Of a DNA stretch of 64,000 bases, positions 23,283 through 31,607 are shown piece after piece (position 1 is the first letter of the stretch; each line of letters opens with the position of its first letter). Both the position numbers and the translations under genes were made by a program. The stretch is from VRUE01 sp963698085. Lineage in GTDB: Bacteria; Actinomycetota; Thermoleophilia; Solirubrobacterales; 70-9. The notes below the pieces were generated by a model. That model did no database searches, was not told where the DNA came from, and worked only from the letters and a program-made list of their open reading frames with translations. Location: contig OY969122.1 in the NCBI GenBank assembly GCA_963698085.1, forward strand, positions 1,426,001 through 1,490,000, in the 5' to 3' direction.

Positions 23283-25829
23283 ATGGCCAAGACCAGCGAA
23301 GTTGCCGCGTCAGCGGCAGTTCCCTCAGGCGCCGACATCGAGCGGGCGGCTAAGTTTGCCCGCGAGCCGTTGCTGCTCGATGGCGAGGGTCCCGAGGCCC
23401 TTGCCCCCGGCACCGCCCGCCGCCGCGCCCTCGACCGAGCGCTGAAGGAGCTGAACGAAGGAGCGGAGGAGCCCTCGATCCAGTGGCGCCGCGACTTCTC
23501 GCTGCTGCTCGGGCTGGAGCGACTGCTGGCCGATGAGCCGCCGAAGCTGCGCGACGGGGCCGAACTCAACCCGCACCAGGTCGACGCGCTCTCGGGAACC
23601 CTGACCGAGCTGATGTCCGAGCAGCAGACCGCGGCCGAAAATGGCGACGTGCCACCCGTGCCCGAGGTTGCCGAGGCCGCCAGCGATGGCGAGGGCGCCG
23701 ACGAGGACGAGGGAGAGCCGGAGGATCTTGCTCCGGACGAGGAGCCGCAGGACTGGGAGGAAGAGCCGGCAGAGGACGAGGACGAGGAGGCCGTTGCCGA
23801 GGCCGCTGAGGACCCCGGTGCCGCCCGCCGCTTCTGGTTCGAGCACGCGACCGGCGCCGGCAAGACCGTCGCCGCGGTCGGCTTCATCGACGCCACCCGC
23901 ACCGGCGGCGTCCTCATCCTCACCCACCGCCGCAACCTGGTCGACCAGTTCATCGGCGAGATCTCCGACCGCGGCTACAAGGAGCGGCTGCGCCCACCGC
24001 TCCTCGGCGACCGCGACGACGCCGAAGGCCCGGTCACGGTCGAGACCTATCAGTGGTTCGTGCGCAACCACAAGAAAGTCTCCGACGCCTACTCGATCGT
24101 GATCTGCGACGAGGCGCACACCGCGCTGGGCGAGAAAACCAGCGCTTGCATCCGCGCCTGGACCGGCCCCGTCTTCATCGGCATGACCGCGACCGGGGCG
24201 CTGATCGCCCGCCACGTCGCAGACCTCTTCCCGACCCAGACCTCACGCTTCGACCTCGCCCAGGCGGCGCGCCGTGGCGTGATCGCGCCGCTGCGCTGCA
24301 TGCGCATCCCGCCCGGGCCGGGGGTGCGGACGATCGCCAAGGTGCCGCTGCGCAAAGGCGAGGTCGACCAGGACTTCGACCAGGAGGAGCTGGCCGCGCT
24401 GCTCGACCAGGAGCCCTTCAACGTCGCCATTGCCGACCTCTACAAGACGCGCTTCTCCAAGACCCCCGGCGTCCTCTACACCGCAGGGGTCCAGCACGCG
24501 AAGAACGTCGCCAAAGCGTTCAAAAACGCGGGGATCGTCGCCCGCGCGGTCTCCGGCGAGACGCCGAAGCGCGAACTGGCCGAGATCCTCGCCGCCTTCG
24601 AGCGCGGCGAGGTCGACGTGCTCTGCAACGCGATGCTGCTCGCCGAGGGCTGGAACTCGCCGCGGGCGACGATCTGCATGCACCTGGCGCCGACCGCCTC
24701 GCGGCGCATCTACCAGCAGCGGGTCGGCCGCGTCACCCGGCGGGCGCCGGGCAAGGAGGCCGGCCTCGTGATCGACTTCGTCCACCCGGCGACGACCCAT
24801 GACGAGACGATCGTTACCCTGCACAGCCTGCTCGACCGCGACGTCTACCGCGGCGGCGCGATCGTCGTCGGCCCGGTGCGCCGCGGCCGCGGCCGCCGGG
24901 TGCGGGTCGAGCGGCGGATCGTCCCCGTCTCCGAGGATTCGGAAAAACGCACCCAGGTCCTAGAACGCGACCTGTGGCGGATCGCGGTCGAGAACCTCGA
25001 CTACCCCGAGCAGCACGCTTGGGCGGCGCTGGCCGGAGCGCGGGTCAACCCGCAGAACTGGCGCCGGGCACGCTCGATGCTGCAGAACGACCGCACCAAG
25101 GAGCTGCGCCGCCGCTTCCTGCTCACCTGCGTCCAGCGCAACCGCAACTCGCAGTTGCGGCTGAAAGCGCTGGCCGAGATCGCCGACCTGCGCGATCCCG
25201 ACGCTTTCGATGACGCGATCGACATCGTCGGCACCTGGAGCCGCGACGACAAGCGGGCCGGGACCAAGTGCCTGCTGCAGGCGTTGGTCGACAAACGGAT
25301 CGGCCGCCGCGACCAGGCGCAGGCGTGGGTTTGGCGTCTCGCCTCCTACACCCGCGAGCTGCACGAAGAGTACGCCGTGCAGCGCTGGCCCGAGACGAAG
25401 CGGCTGCTCGGCCTGCTGGTCAACTCCTCGGGCCGGGCGCACGGGCGCAACGCCCGCCGCCTCGTCCACGCGGCGCGCAAACAGGACCGCCGTTTGGCGG
25501 TGGCGCTGCTCGCCGGCGCCGTCTCGCACACGCCGGAAGGCGAGGAGGTGTTGCGCGGGGCACGGATGCGGATGGCCCGTAAACCTTCAGCCACCGCACG
25601 CGAACTGCTGCGCAACTTCCCCAAAAGCGGCAAACGTCGCCGCAAACGCAAAAAGGGCAAGGGCGGTGCTCCGGCTGAGGGCGAGAATGGCGCGAAGCCG
25701 ACGAAGCAGCCGGCTCGCCGCCAGCCGAAGGCCAGCGGCGGGAATGGCTCGGAGGCGGATTCAGAGCCGCAAGTGGACCTCGCCGGCACCGAGGACGACG
25801 CGGTCACCGCCGGCAGCGACGACGACTAA
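23283..25829 (+). CDS. Superfamily 2 DEAD/DEAH-box helicase
   Basis: The protein has 848 residues. After an N-terminal region (NPHQVDALSGTLTELMS) comes an unusually acidic linker of ~45 residues, mostly Glu/Asp/Ala (about residues 130-175), then a helicase core: Walker A ATGAGKT near residue 190, DEAH at residue 276, SAT-like GMTATG, and the C-terminal RecA domain with NAMLLAEGWNSPRA and QQRVGRVTRRAPGK. The C-terminal third is helical and Arg-rich, ending in a Lys-rich then acidic tail. It resembles RAD25/SSL2-like helicases. Partner and substrate are unknown. It is convergent with birA and overlaps it by 69 bp. The start has no ribosome site. Confidence 0.88.
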   Translation: MAKTSEVAASAAVPSGADIERAAKFAREPLLLDGEGPEALAPGTARRRALDRALKELNEGAEEPSIQWRRDFSLLLGLERLLADEPPKLRDGAELNPHQVDALSGTLTELMSEQQTAAENGDVPPVPEVAEAASDGEGADEDEGEPEDLAPDEEPQDWEEEPAEDEDEEAVAEAAEDPGAARRFWFEHATGAGKTVAAVGFIDATRTGGVLILTHRRNLVDQFIGEISDRGYKERLRPPLLGDRDDAEGPVTVETYQWFVRNHKKVSDAYSIVICDEAHTALGEKTSACIRAWTGPVFIGMTATGALIARHVADLFPTQTSRFDLAQAARRGVIAPLRCMRIPPGPGVRTIAKVPLRKGEVDQDFDQEELAALLDQEPFNVAIADLYKTRFSKTPGVLYTAGVQHAKNVAKAFKNAGIVARAVSGETPKRELAEILAAFERGEVDVLCNAMLLAEGWNSPRATICMHLAPTASRRIYQQRVGRVTRRAPGKEAGLVIDFVHPATTHDETIVTLHSLLDRDVYRGGAIVVGPVRRGRGRRVRVERRIVPVSEDSEKRTQVLERDLWRIAVENLDYPEQHAWAALAGARVNPQNWRRARSMLQNDRTKELRRRFLLTCVQRNRNSQLRLKALAEIADLRDPDAFDDAIDIVGTWSRDDKRAGTKCLLQALVDKRIGRRDQAQAWVWRLASYTRELHEEYAVQRWPETKRLLGLLVNSSGRAHGRNARRLVHAARKQDRRLAVALLAGAVSHTPEGEEVLRGARMRMARKPSATARELLRNFPKSGKRRRKRKKGKGGAPAEGENGAKPTKQPARRQPKASGGNGSEADSEPQVDLAGTEDDAVTAGSDDD

Positions 25830-26588
25830 GTCGCCCGAGTCCTCGATGCCGTCGGCGACGCCGGAACCGTCCTGCCAGGATATTTGACGGCCGCGGAGGG
25901 CGTCGCGGGAGCGCCAGGCGCTCAGCGTTTCCTCTCGGTCCGCATCGACCCAGCGGTCGAGGTGGTGGTTCAGTGCTGCGGCTGCCTGGTGGGGGGTCGG
26001 GAGTCGCCTCGCCGAGTGCCCACCACCGCCTTCGGCGGTGGAATCTGGTGCCGCTTCGCGGCTGGAGTCACCCTGCCGGGGCCGCTTCGCGAGGCATCGT
26101 CGAGGCGACTCCCGACCCCCCTCGAACGCACTCAGGATCGAGACCGCCGTGTCTTGTAACTCGATCGGGAACTCGTCGCGCTCGATCGAGAGGTTCAGGC
26201 CGACCCCTATTACCGCCCAGCCGTCCTTGGGCTTCGCCTCGATTAGGACGCCGGCTAGCTTGCGGCCATCGATCCAGATGTCGTTCGGCCACTTGATTGC
26301 GCACTCGGCTCCCGGTGCCAACTCCTCAGCTGCCTCGCAGGCGGCGAGGGGGACCGAGAGCGGCAAGAGCAGGTGGCGCTCGTCGAGTGGGCGCAGCACC
26401 GCGGAGTAGAGGAGGGCTTTGCCGGGGGGCGCGGTCCAGGTGCGGCCCTGGCGGCCGCGGCCGGCGGTCTGCTCGGCGGCGGTGACGACGGTGCCTCCGG
26501 GAGCGCCCGCCTCAACCAGCTCGCGGGCGCGGGCGTTGGTCGAGTCGGTGACACGAAGGTGGCGGTGGGGGGCGCCAAAGCGGATCAT
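25761..26588 (-). CDS. birA: Biotin-[acetyl-CoA-carboxylase] ligase with an in-frame palindromic insertion
   Basis: The protein has 275 residues. The catalytic domain is standard: DSTNARARELVEAG, the biotinyl-AMP loop TAGRGRQGRTWTAPPGKALL, and CAIKWPNDIWIDGRKLAGVL. It attaches biotin to carboxylase carrier proteins. Residues ~156-199 (Arg/Ser/Gly-rich, including SSREAAPDSTAEGGGG) are encoded by the palindromic repeat at 25991-26121 and interrupt the protein between the catalytic domain and the C-terminal domain (LDRWVDADREETLSAWRSRD). There is no N-terminal helix-turn-helix, so it is a class I ligase. It is the last gene of the hem run and overlaps the convergent helicase by 69 bp. Confidence 0.88.
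   Translation of the reverse strand: MIRFGAPHRHLRVTDSTNARARELVEAGAPGGTVVTAAEQTAGRGRQGRTWTAPPGKALLYSAVLRPLDERHLLLPLSVPLAACEAAEELAPGAECAIKWPNDIWIDGRKLAGVLIEAKPKDGWAVIGVGLNLSIERDEFPIELQDTAVSILSAFEGGRESPRRCLAKRPRQGDSSREAAPDSTAEGGGGHSARRLPTPHQAAAALNHHLDRWVDADREETLSAWRSRDALRGRQISWQDGSGVADGIEDSGDLVVVAAGGDRVVLGAGEVHLRL
25991..26121. repeat. Palindromic repeat element, copy 1 (inside birA)
   Basis: Perfect 21-bp arms at 25991-26011 and 26101-26121 surround a core with two small hairpins (CCACCGCC TTC GGCGGTGG at 26023-26041; GCCGCTTCGCGGC at 26050-26062). The core block AATCTGGTGCCGCTTCGCGG (26042-26061) recurs exactly at 34748-34767 and 38155-38174. The arms are unique to this site. The insertion keeps birA in frame. 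Confidence 0.85.
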
Positions 26589-26594
26589 CGGAGA

Positions 26595-26641
26595 GTGCGT
26601 TCGCAGTTTGTCGGACTATGTGCCACAAACTGCGAACGCAC
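26595..26641. repeat. 17-bp perfect inverted repeat between cobA/hemD and birA
   Basis: GTGCGTTCGCAGTTTGT (26595-26611) and its exact complement (26625-26641) surround a 13-bp loop. It fills the gap between the upstream stop and the birA start, so it could attenuate transcription into birA or be an RNA-processing signal. It has no T-tract. Confidence 0.65.
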
Positions 26642-26646
26642 CGACC

Positions 26647-28254
26647 TCACCTCACCGTGTCGGCAAGGAGGGCGGCGATTAGGCCGTCGACGTCGTGGCG
26701 CTCGGCCTCGACGTGGACCTCGAGGCCGGCGGCCCGCGCCGCCTCGCTGGTGATCGGGCCGATCGAGACGATGCGTGCGGTGGTCGGAAAGCGGTCGCCG
26801 AGCGCCTCGGTCAGGTTTTGCACGGTCGAGGAGGAGGTGAAGGTGATGTAGTCGGCGCTCTGGGCTGCCTCGATGGCATCCGCGCCGGGCTCCTCGCGCA
26901 CGGTCTCGTAGAGAGCGACGACGTCGACTTCGGCGCCGCGCTCGCGCAACGCGTCAGGGAGGACGTCGCGGGCCTCGGCGGCGCGGGCGACGAGGGCTCT
27001 CGAACCCGCGATCTCGACCCGTCGCAGCGCCTCGACAAGGGCCTCGGCGACGAACCGTTCCGGAACGATGTCTGCCCTGATCCCGTGCTCAGCAAGGGCA
27101 CGAGCGGTGCCTGGACCGATGGCTGCAATGATCGTCCCCGCCTGCGCCGGGATTGCGGCGGCGCCCATTTCGCTTCCTTTCACCTCGGACTCGGCGGCGC
27201 CCATTTCCCCTCTTCCTACCTGCTTCTTTTCCTGTGTACCGCCGAGCGCCCGTGCATCTAGGCCGGCCGCGCTTAAGGCCGCGAACAAGAGATGTGCTCC
27301 GTTCGGACTCGTAACGCAGATCAACGAGTACTCGTTGATCTGCTCCACCGCGCGGCGCACCTCCTCGCTCTCGATCCGCGACTCGATCCGGATCGCGGGC
27401 AACTCGACCACCTCTGCGCCGAGCGTTCGTAAAGTCACCGCCAGGCCGCTCGCTTGCGCGCGGGCGCGGGTGACGACGACGCGGCGCCCGTGCAGGGGTC
27501 GGCGCTCGAGCCAGGCGAGCGCCTCGCGCCGCTCCACTACGGGGCCGACGACGATCAGCGCCGGGGCGCCGATCCCCTCGCGCTCAACTGCCTCGGCCAG
27601 GGTGCCGAGGGTTGCGACGACGGTGCGCTGGCCCTCCATCGTGCCGCGCTCGACTGCGGCGGCGGGCTCGTTCGCGTCGCGGCCGGCGGCGATCAGCGCC
27701 GCGGCGTTGTCGGCCAGGTGTTTTACACCCATGTAGAAGACGAGCGTGCCAGGGAAGCGAGCGAGCGCCTCCCAATCGAGCGCCGTCTCCTCCTTCTCGG
27801 GGTCCTCATGGCCGGTGACGAATGCAACGGCGGAGGCGTCGTCGCGGTGGGTGACCGGGATGCCGGCGTAGGCGCTCGCCGCGACCCCGGCCGTCACCCC
27901 GGGCACCACCTCGAACTCGATCCCCGCCTCGCGCAGCGCCTCGCCCTCCTCGCCGCCCCGACCGAAGACAAACGGGTCGCCACCCTTTAGACGCACGACG
28001 CTTTTCCCGGCCTGCGCGGCCGCGACCAAACGCTCGTTGATCTCCCCCTGCCCCACAGACGTGCCTGTGGGGGCCTTACCTACGTAGATGAGCTCGGCAT
28101 CGGCTCGGGCGCCGTCGAGCGCTCCGGGGGGGATGAGGCGGTCGTGGAAGATCGCGTCGGCGGAGGCGATTAGCTCCAGCGAGCGCGCCGTCATCAACCC
28201 CGGGTCGCCCGGACCGGCTCCAACCAGATAGACCACACCGGGTTGAGCACTCAT
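26647..28254 (-). CDS. Fused uroporphyrinogen-III C-methyltransferase / uroporphyrinogen-III synthase
   Basis: The protein has 535 residues from ATG 28254, with AAGGA upstream. The N-terminal ~245 residues are a SAM-dependent uroporphyrinogen methyltransferase (CobA/SUMT): VYLVGAGPGDPGLMTARSLE, VVRLKGGDPFVFGRGGEEGE and GIPVTHRD. The C-terminal part is HemD: VVVTRARAQASGLAVTLRTL, ICVTSPNGAHLLFAAL, AIGPGTARALAEHGIRADIV and DYITFTSSSTVQNLTEAL. It closes hydroxymethylbilane to uroporphyrinogen III and methylates it to precorrin-2, feeding heme, siroheme and cobalamin. An insert of about 33 residues (ALGGTQEKKQVGRGEMGAAE onward) interrupts HemD before the IGPGT motif. It follows hemC. Confidence 0.92.
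   Translation of the reverse strand: MSAQPGVVYLVGAGPGDPGLMTARSLELIASADAIFHDRLIPPGALDGARADAELIYVGKAPTGTSVGQGEINERLVAAAQAGKSVVRLKGGDPFVFGRGGEEGEALREAGIEFEVVPGVTAGVAASAYAGIPVTHRDDASAVAFVTGHEDPEKEETALDWEALARFPGTLVFYMGVKHLADNAAALIAAGRDANEPAAAVERGTMEGQRTVVATLGTLAEAVEREGIGAPALIVVGPVVERREALAWLERRPLHGRRVVVTRARAQASGLAVTLRTLGAEVVELPAIRIESRIESEEVRRAVEQINEYSLICVTSPNGAHLLFAALSAAGLDARALGGTQEKKQVGRGEMGAAESEVKGSEMGAAAIPAQAGTIIAAIGPGTARALAEHGIRADIVPERFVAEALVEALRRVEIAGSRALVARAAEARDVLPDALRERGAEVDVVALYETVREEPGADAIEAAQSADYITFTSSSTVQNLTEALGDRFPTTARIVSIGPITSEAARAAGLEVHVEAERHDVDGLIAALLADTVR
27316..27343. repeat. 28-bp perfect palindrome inside the hemD part
   Basis: GCAGATCAACGAGT is followed directly by its complement ACTCGTTGATCTGC, with no loop. 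It encodes QINEYSLIC of the HemD half. Such a long exact palindrome in coding DNA is unlikely by chance and could be a protein-binding site or a relic of an insertion. Confidence 0.7.
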
Positions 28255-28309
28255 TCCGGTGTTCCTTTTCCGCCTATACGGTGGATTTCGCACACCGGAA
28301 GTGCCTCGG

Positions 28310-29185
28310 TCATCCTGCGAGCTCCTCTGCGCGGTCGAGAACGTCGCGGGCGCCGGCGCTGAGCAGGCGCTCGGCGAGGAGCGCGCCGGCAGCTGCCGGC
28401 TCCTCGGCCTCGCCCTCGACTCGGTCGCGGATCCACTCGCTGCCGTCGGGCAGGCCGACGAAGGCCTCGACCTCGATCTGCTCTCCCTCGGCGGTGGCGT
28501 GGACACCGATCGGGGTGGCGCAGGTCGCGTCGAGCAGGGCGACGACGGCGCGCTCGGCGGTCAGCTCGCGCAGCGCAGTCTCGTCGCCGATCGCGCCCGC
28601 CGCTTCGAGCGCGTCGGCGTCGTCATCGCGCGCTTGCAGGACTAGCGCTCCCTGGCCTGCCGCCGGCGTCATCGCCTCTCCGGGCAACGCGAACGAGGCC
28701 TCGCCCTCGCGTCCCAAACGCCGCAGCCCGGCGGCGGCGAGGACGATCGCATCGTGCTCACCCTCCGCGAGCTTGCGCAGGCGGGTGTCGACGTTGCCGT
28801 GCAGCTCGCTCACCTGCAGATCTGGGCGCGCCGCGAGTAGCTGGGCGCGCCGCCGCAAGCTGGCGGTCCCGACCCTGGCACCTTCGGGCACATCGTCGAG
28901 CGAAGTGCCAACCCCGATCCAGACATCCGCCGGGTCCTCGCGTGCGGGCACGGCAGCGATCGCCAACCCCTCGGGCATCTCCGCCGGCACGTCCTTGGCC
29001 GAGTGGACACCGATCTCAGCTTCGCCATCCAACAGAGCCCGCTCCACCCCACGCACAAAACGCGCCTTATCCCCAACCTCCCCATCGGAGGAGACCTCAA
29101 CCAGCTCAGCTCCCCCCAACAGCTCAGCAACCTGACTCGCTTGAGCTTTCGCGAGTGCGCTGCTGCGGGTAGCGATCCGAATCAT
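28310..29185 (-). CDS. hemC: Porphobilinogen deaminase (hydroxymethylbilane synthase)
   Basis: The protein has 291 residues, slightly short for the family. Motifs: IRIATRSSALAKAQASQVAE, IGVHSAKDVPAEMPEGLAIA, GTASLRRRAQLLAARPDL, HGNVDTRLRKL and the cofactor-bearing Cys in LLDATCATPIGVHA. It polymerises four porphobilinogens into hydroxymethylbilane on a dipyrromethane cofactor. It sits between hemA and cobA/hemD, with a large palindrome (29208-29318) in the gap to hemA. ATG 29185 is used; the ribosome site is weak. Confidence 0.94.
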   Translation of the reverse strand: MIRIATRSSALAKAQASQVAELLGGAELVEVSSDGEVGDKARFVRGVERALLDGEAEIGVHSAKDVPAEMPEGLAIAAVPAREDPADVWIGVGTSLDDVPEGARVGTASLRRRAQLLAARPDLQVSELHGNVDTRLRKLAEGEHDAIVLAAAGLRRLGREGEASFALPGEAMTPAAGQGALVLQARDDDADALEAAGAIGDETALRELTAERAVVALLDATCATPIGVHATAEGEQIEVEAFVGLPDGSEWIRDRVEGEAEEPAAAGALLAERLLSAGARDVLDRAEELAG

Positions 29186-29207
29186 TGAGAAGGGTGTGTT
29201 CGTCTAA

Positions 29208-29318
29208 GGGCGATTCCGGTAGGGGTGGAACGTCTTGTACTTTTTTTGCGGCGGCCCTCTCGGACGGCCGCAGACCGTTTTCAAAAAAAGTTAAGTGGAA
29301 CCCCTACCGGAATCGCCC
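29208..29318. repeat. 111-bp palindromic structure between hemA and hemC
   Basis: Perfect 19-bp outer arms (29208-29226 with 29300-29318) enclose a second paired layer, T7 at 29241-29247 with A7 at 29283-29289, and a GC-rich inner hairpin around GCGGCCGTCC. It differs in sequence from the birA-type elements. The right side includes the hemA stop codon (29291-29293) and encodes its last residues. T-runs lie within the stem on both strands, not after it, so it is not a standard terminator. Confidence 0.8.
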
Positions 29319-30634
29319 CTACGCAACTCGGTCACTTTCCCCTTTTCGTCCCGCTCCGGTTCGGTCTCAACGTCGAGCCCAAACAGCTCGCGCAGCGCGC
29401 TGACGTAGAGATAGGCCTCATCGCTGCCGGCCGAGCGCTTCATCCGCAGGGTCGGCTCGTGCAGGAGACGCGAGGTGACTGCCTTCGCCATCGTTTCGAG
29501 CCGCTCGCGGTCGGCCTCGCCGAGGTTCTCCCAGCGACCCTCGTTCTCCGCCAGCACCCGCTCGACGATCTCCTCGGCGCGCCCGCGCAGCGAGGCGATC
29601 GTCGGCACCACCTCAAGCGAGGCGAGCCAGCGCTCGAAGCGGTCGAGCTCGGCGGCGAGGATCGGCTCGGCCCGCCGACCCTCTCCCTCGCGGTCGCCGG
29701 CGTTGCGCTCGACGATCTGCTGCACGTCGTCGATATCGTGCAGGCTGACCCCGGCGACCTCGCGGCACTCGGGCTCGATGTCGCGGGGCACGGCGATGTC
29801 GACCAGCAGCAGGGGCCGGCCGGAGCGTGTCTCCATCACCTGGGCGAGCCCATCGCGCTCGACTATGTGGTGGGGCGAGTTGGTCGCCGAGACGACGATG
29901 TCGGTCGCCTGGAGTTGCTCGGGCAGCTGCTCCCAGCGAGCGGCCTCGCCGCCGAAGCGCTGGGCCAGGCCGATCGCGCGGTCGTAGTGGCGGTTGGCGA
30001 CGAAGACGCTGGTCGCGCCGCGGGCGACCAGCGCCCTGGCGACGAGCTCGGCGGTCTCGCCGGCGCCGACCACCAGCACCCGCTTCTCGCTGAGGTCGCC
30101 CAGCGTGCGCCGCGCCAGCTCTACCGCCACGGAGGGAATCGAGACGCCCTTCTCGCCAATCGCGGTCTCCTCGCGCACCCGGCCACCGGTGGCCAGCGCG
30201 CCGCGGAAGAGGCGGTTGAGGATCGGCCCGGTGGCGCCCTCGACCAGGGCCAACTCGTAGGCGCGTTTGACCTGGCCTTGGATCTCCGCCTCGCCGACGA
30301 TCATCGAGTCGAGCCCGGCCGTGACCCTGAAGAGGTGGTGCGCAGCATCCCCGGCGCGCAGCGAGTAGAGGTGGCCGAGCAGCTCGGTCGGGCGGATCTC
30401 CGCCTGCCGCGTCAGCACCCCCAGGGCGGTCGACTCGGCTTCGACCGGATCGGAGACGATCAGGTAGAGCTCGGTGCGGTTGCAGGTCGAGATCGCGGCG
30501 GCCTCGTGGATGCCATCAACAGCGGTCAGCTCGTGCAGGGCGCCGACGGCGCGGCCCTCGGTGAGCGAGAGGCGCTCGCGCAGGTCGAGGGGCGCCGTCT
30601 TGTGCGAGACGCCGAGGGCCAGCAGCTCAGACAT
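29291..30634 (-). CDS. hemA: Glutamyl-tRNA reductase
   Basis: The protein has 447 residues. The catalytic Cys lies in AAAISTCNRTELYLIV. The family signature is GLDSMIVGEAEIQGQVKRAY, the NADPH-binding part is VLVVGAGETAELVARALVAR, and the dimerisation domain is C-terminal (TSRLLHEPTLRMKRSAG). It reduces glutamyl-tRNA(Glu) to glutamate-1-semialdehyde, the first committed step of C5 tetrapyrrole synthesis. The start overlaps the end of the CcmD-like gene by 8 bp. The last residues (RRGDSGRGST) come from the palindrome at 29208-29318, so the original C-terminus may have been changed by that insertion. Confidence 0.95.
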   Translation of the reverse strand: MSELLALGVSHKTAPLDLRERLSLTEGRAVGALHELTAVDGIHEAAAISTCNRTELYLIVSDPVEAESTALGVLTRQAEIRPTELLGHLYSLRAGDAAHHLFRVTAGLDSMIVGEAEIQGQVKRAYELALVEGATGPILNRLFRGALATGGRVREETAIGEKGVSIPSVAVELARRTLGDLSEKRVLVVGAGETAELVARALVARGATSVFVANRHYDRAIGLAQRFGGEAARWEQLPEQLQATDIVVSATNSPHHIVERDGLAQVMETRSGRPLLLVDIAVPRDIEPECREVAGVSLHDIDDVQQIVERNAGDREGEGRRAEPILAAELDRFERWLASLEVVPTIASLRGRAEEIVERVLAENEGRWENLGEADRERLETMAKAVTSRLLHEPTLRMKRSAGSDEAYLYVSALRELFGLDVETEPERDEKGKVTELRRGDSGRGST

Positions 30635-30854
30635 CGACCCCCGCCTTCTCGGGCTCCGGCTCAGCCTGGTCGCCGTTGGCGCGGTTCTCGGCGAAGCCAG
30701 CCAGCTCGCGCAGCTCCCGCTCGATCCTCTGGACTTTGGCCGCCATGATCGCCACGTAGATGATGATCAGGACGAGGAAGACGACGTAGGCGCCGGCGAC
30801 GTACTTGCCGGCCTCATCCAGCGGCAGGGCAGGCGCTGCGATCGGCAGGAACAT
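30627..30854 (-). CDS. ccmD: CcmD-like small heme-exporter subunit
   Basis: The product has 75 residues: a short extracytoplasmic N-terminus, one membrane helix (YVVFLVLIIIYVAIMAAKV) and a charged cytosolic tail (QRIERELRELAGFAENRANG). Position between ccmC and hemA, size and topology identify it as CcmD, which helps release heme-loaded CcmE from the CcmABC complex; sequence similarity alone would be weak. Its ATG overlaps the ccmC stop, and its end overlaps hemA by 8 bp. Confidence 0.75.
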   Translation of the reverse strand: MFLPIAAPALPLDEAGKYVAGAYVVFLVLIIIYVAIMAAKVQRIERELRELAGFAENRANGDQAEPEPEKAGVDV

Positions 30855-31576
30855 CAGCTGACCTCCGGCGCGACGCGGGAGGACCCGCCGGGGGCGGGGG
30901 CGTCGAGGGCGCGGCGCAGCCGCTTCAGCTGCCCCGAGGCGCTCTTCGCCGTCAGCTCGAACTTGACCATGGTCACCCAAAGCAGCCCGATCGCCGCCAG
31001 GCTGACGAGGAAGGTGAACATCATCTCTCCAGGCAGGCCGCCGTTGGCGGTGGCAAAGGTGCGCGGATGGACGAGGGTCTCGGCCATCCGCACCGCGATG
31101 AAGTTGAGCGGCACGAAGGCCCCCGCCGTGATCGCAAAGACCGAGGCGTAACGGGCCTGGCGCTCGCGGTCCTCGATTGCGTAGCGGAAGGGGTAGTAGG
31201 TCGCGTACATCAGGAAGACGATCAGGAAGCTGACCAACGTCGGCTCGTCCCAAACCCACCAGTGTCCCCAGGAGGCCTTGGCCCAGATCGAGCCAGTGAT
31301 CAGCACGGCGACGCCGAAGATCACCGACATGTGGATCGAGACGTAGGAGTAGGCGTCCCAGCGCGAATTGCCGCTGCGCAGATGCAGGATCGCGAAGATT
31401 CCCCCGATCACAAATCCGACCAGGGCCGTGATCGCCAGCGGCACGTGCAGGTAGAAGATCTTCTGGACGAAGCCTTGGTCGGCGTCGAGCGGCGCGTAGA
31501 AGAAAACCAGCGAGAGCGACACGGCGAGTGCCGCGACGGTCGCGATCGAGAGTGGTCTCAGGCCTTTGCCGTACAT
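30854..31576 (-). CDS. ccmC: Heme exporter protein CcmC (cytochrome c maturation)
   Basis: The protein has 240 residues with six membrane helices. The Trp-rich heme-handling motif is ASWGHWWVWDEPTLVS, and flanking His residues are in FYLHVPLA and VSIHMSVIFG. CcmC presents heme to CcmE outside the membrane. No ccmE, ccmF or ccmH is in the window. It lies downstream of ccmA and ccmB with a 31-bp gap to ccmB. Confidence 0.93.
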   Translation of the reverse strand: MYGKGLRPLSIATVAALAVSLSLVFFYAPLDADQGFVQKIFYLHVPLAITALVGFVIGGIFAILHLRSGNSRWDAYSYVSIHMSVIFGVAVLITGSIWAKASWGHWWVWDEPTLVSFLIVFLMYATYYPFRYAIEDRERQARYASVFAITAGAFVPLNFIAVRMAETLVHPRTFATANGGLPGEMMFTFLVSLAAIGLLWVTMVKFELTAKSASGQLKRLRRALDAPAPGGSSRVAPEVS

Positions 31577-31607
31577 GCTCGTGGCGCGGTGGGAGGGGTT
31601 TGGCGCC

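Noticed and set aside
25991..26121. Terminator hairpin for the helicase gene
   Set aside because: It lies well inside birA coding sequence and shares its core with two intergenic elements, so it is a repeat element, not a terminator.
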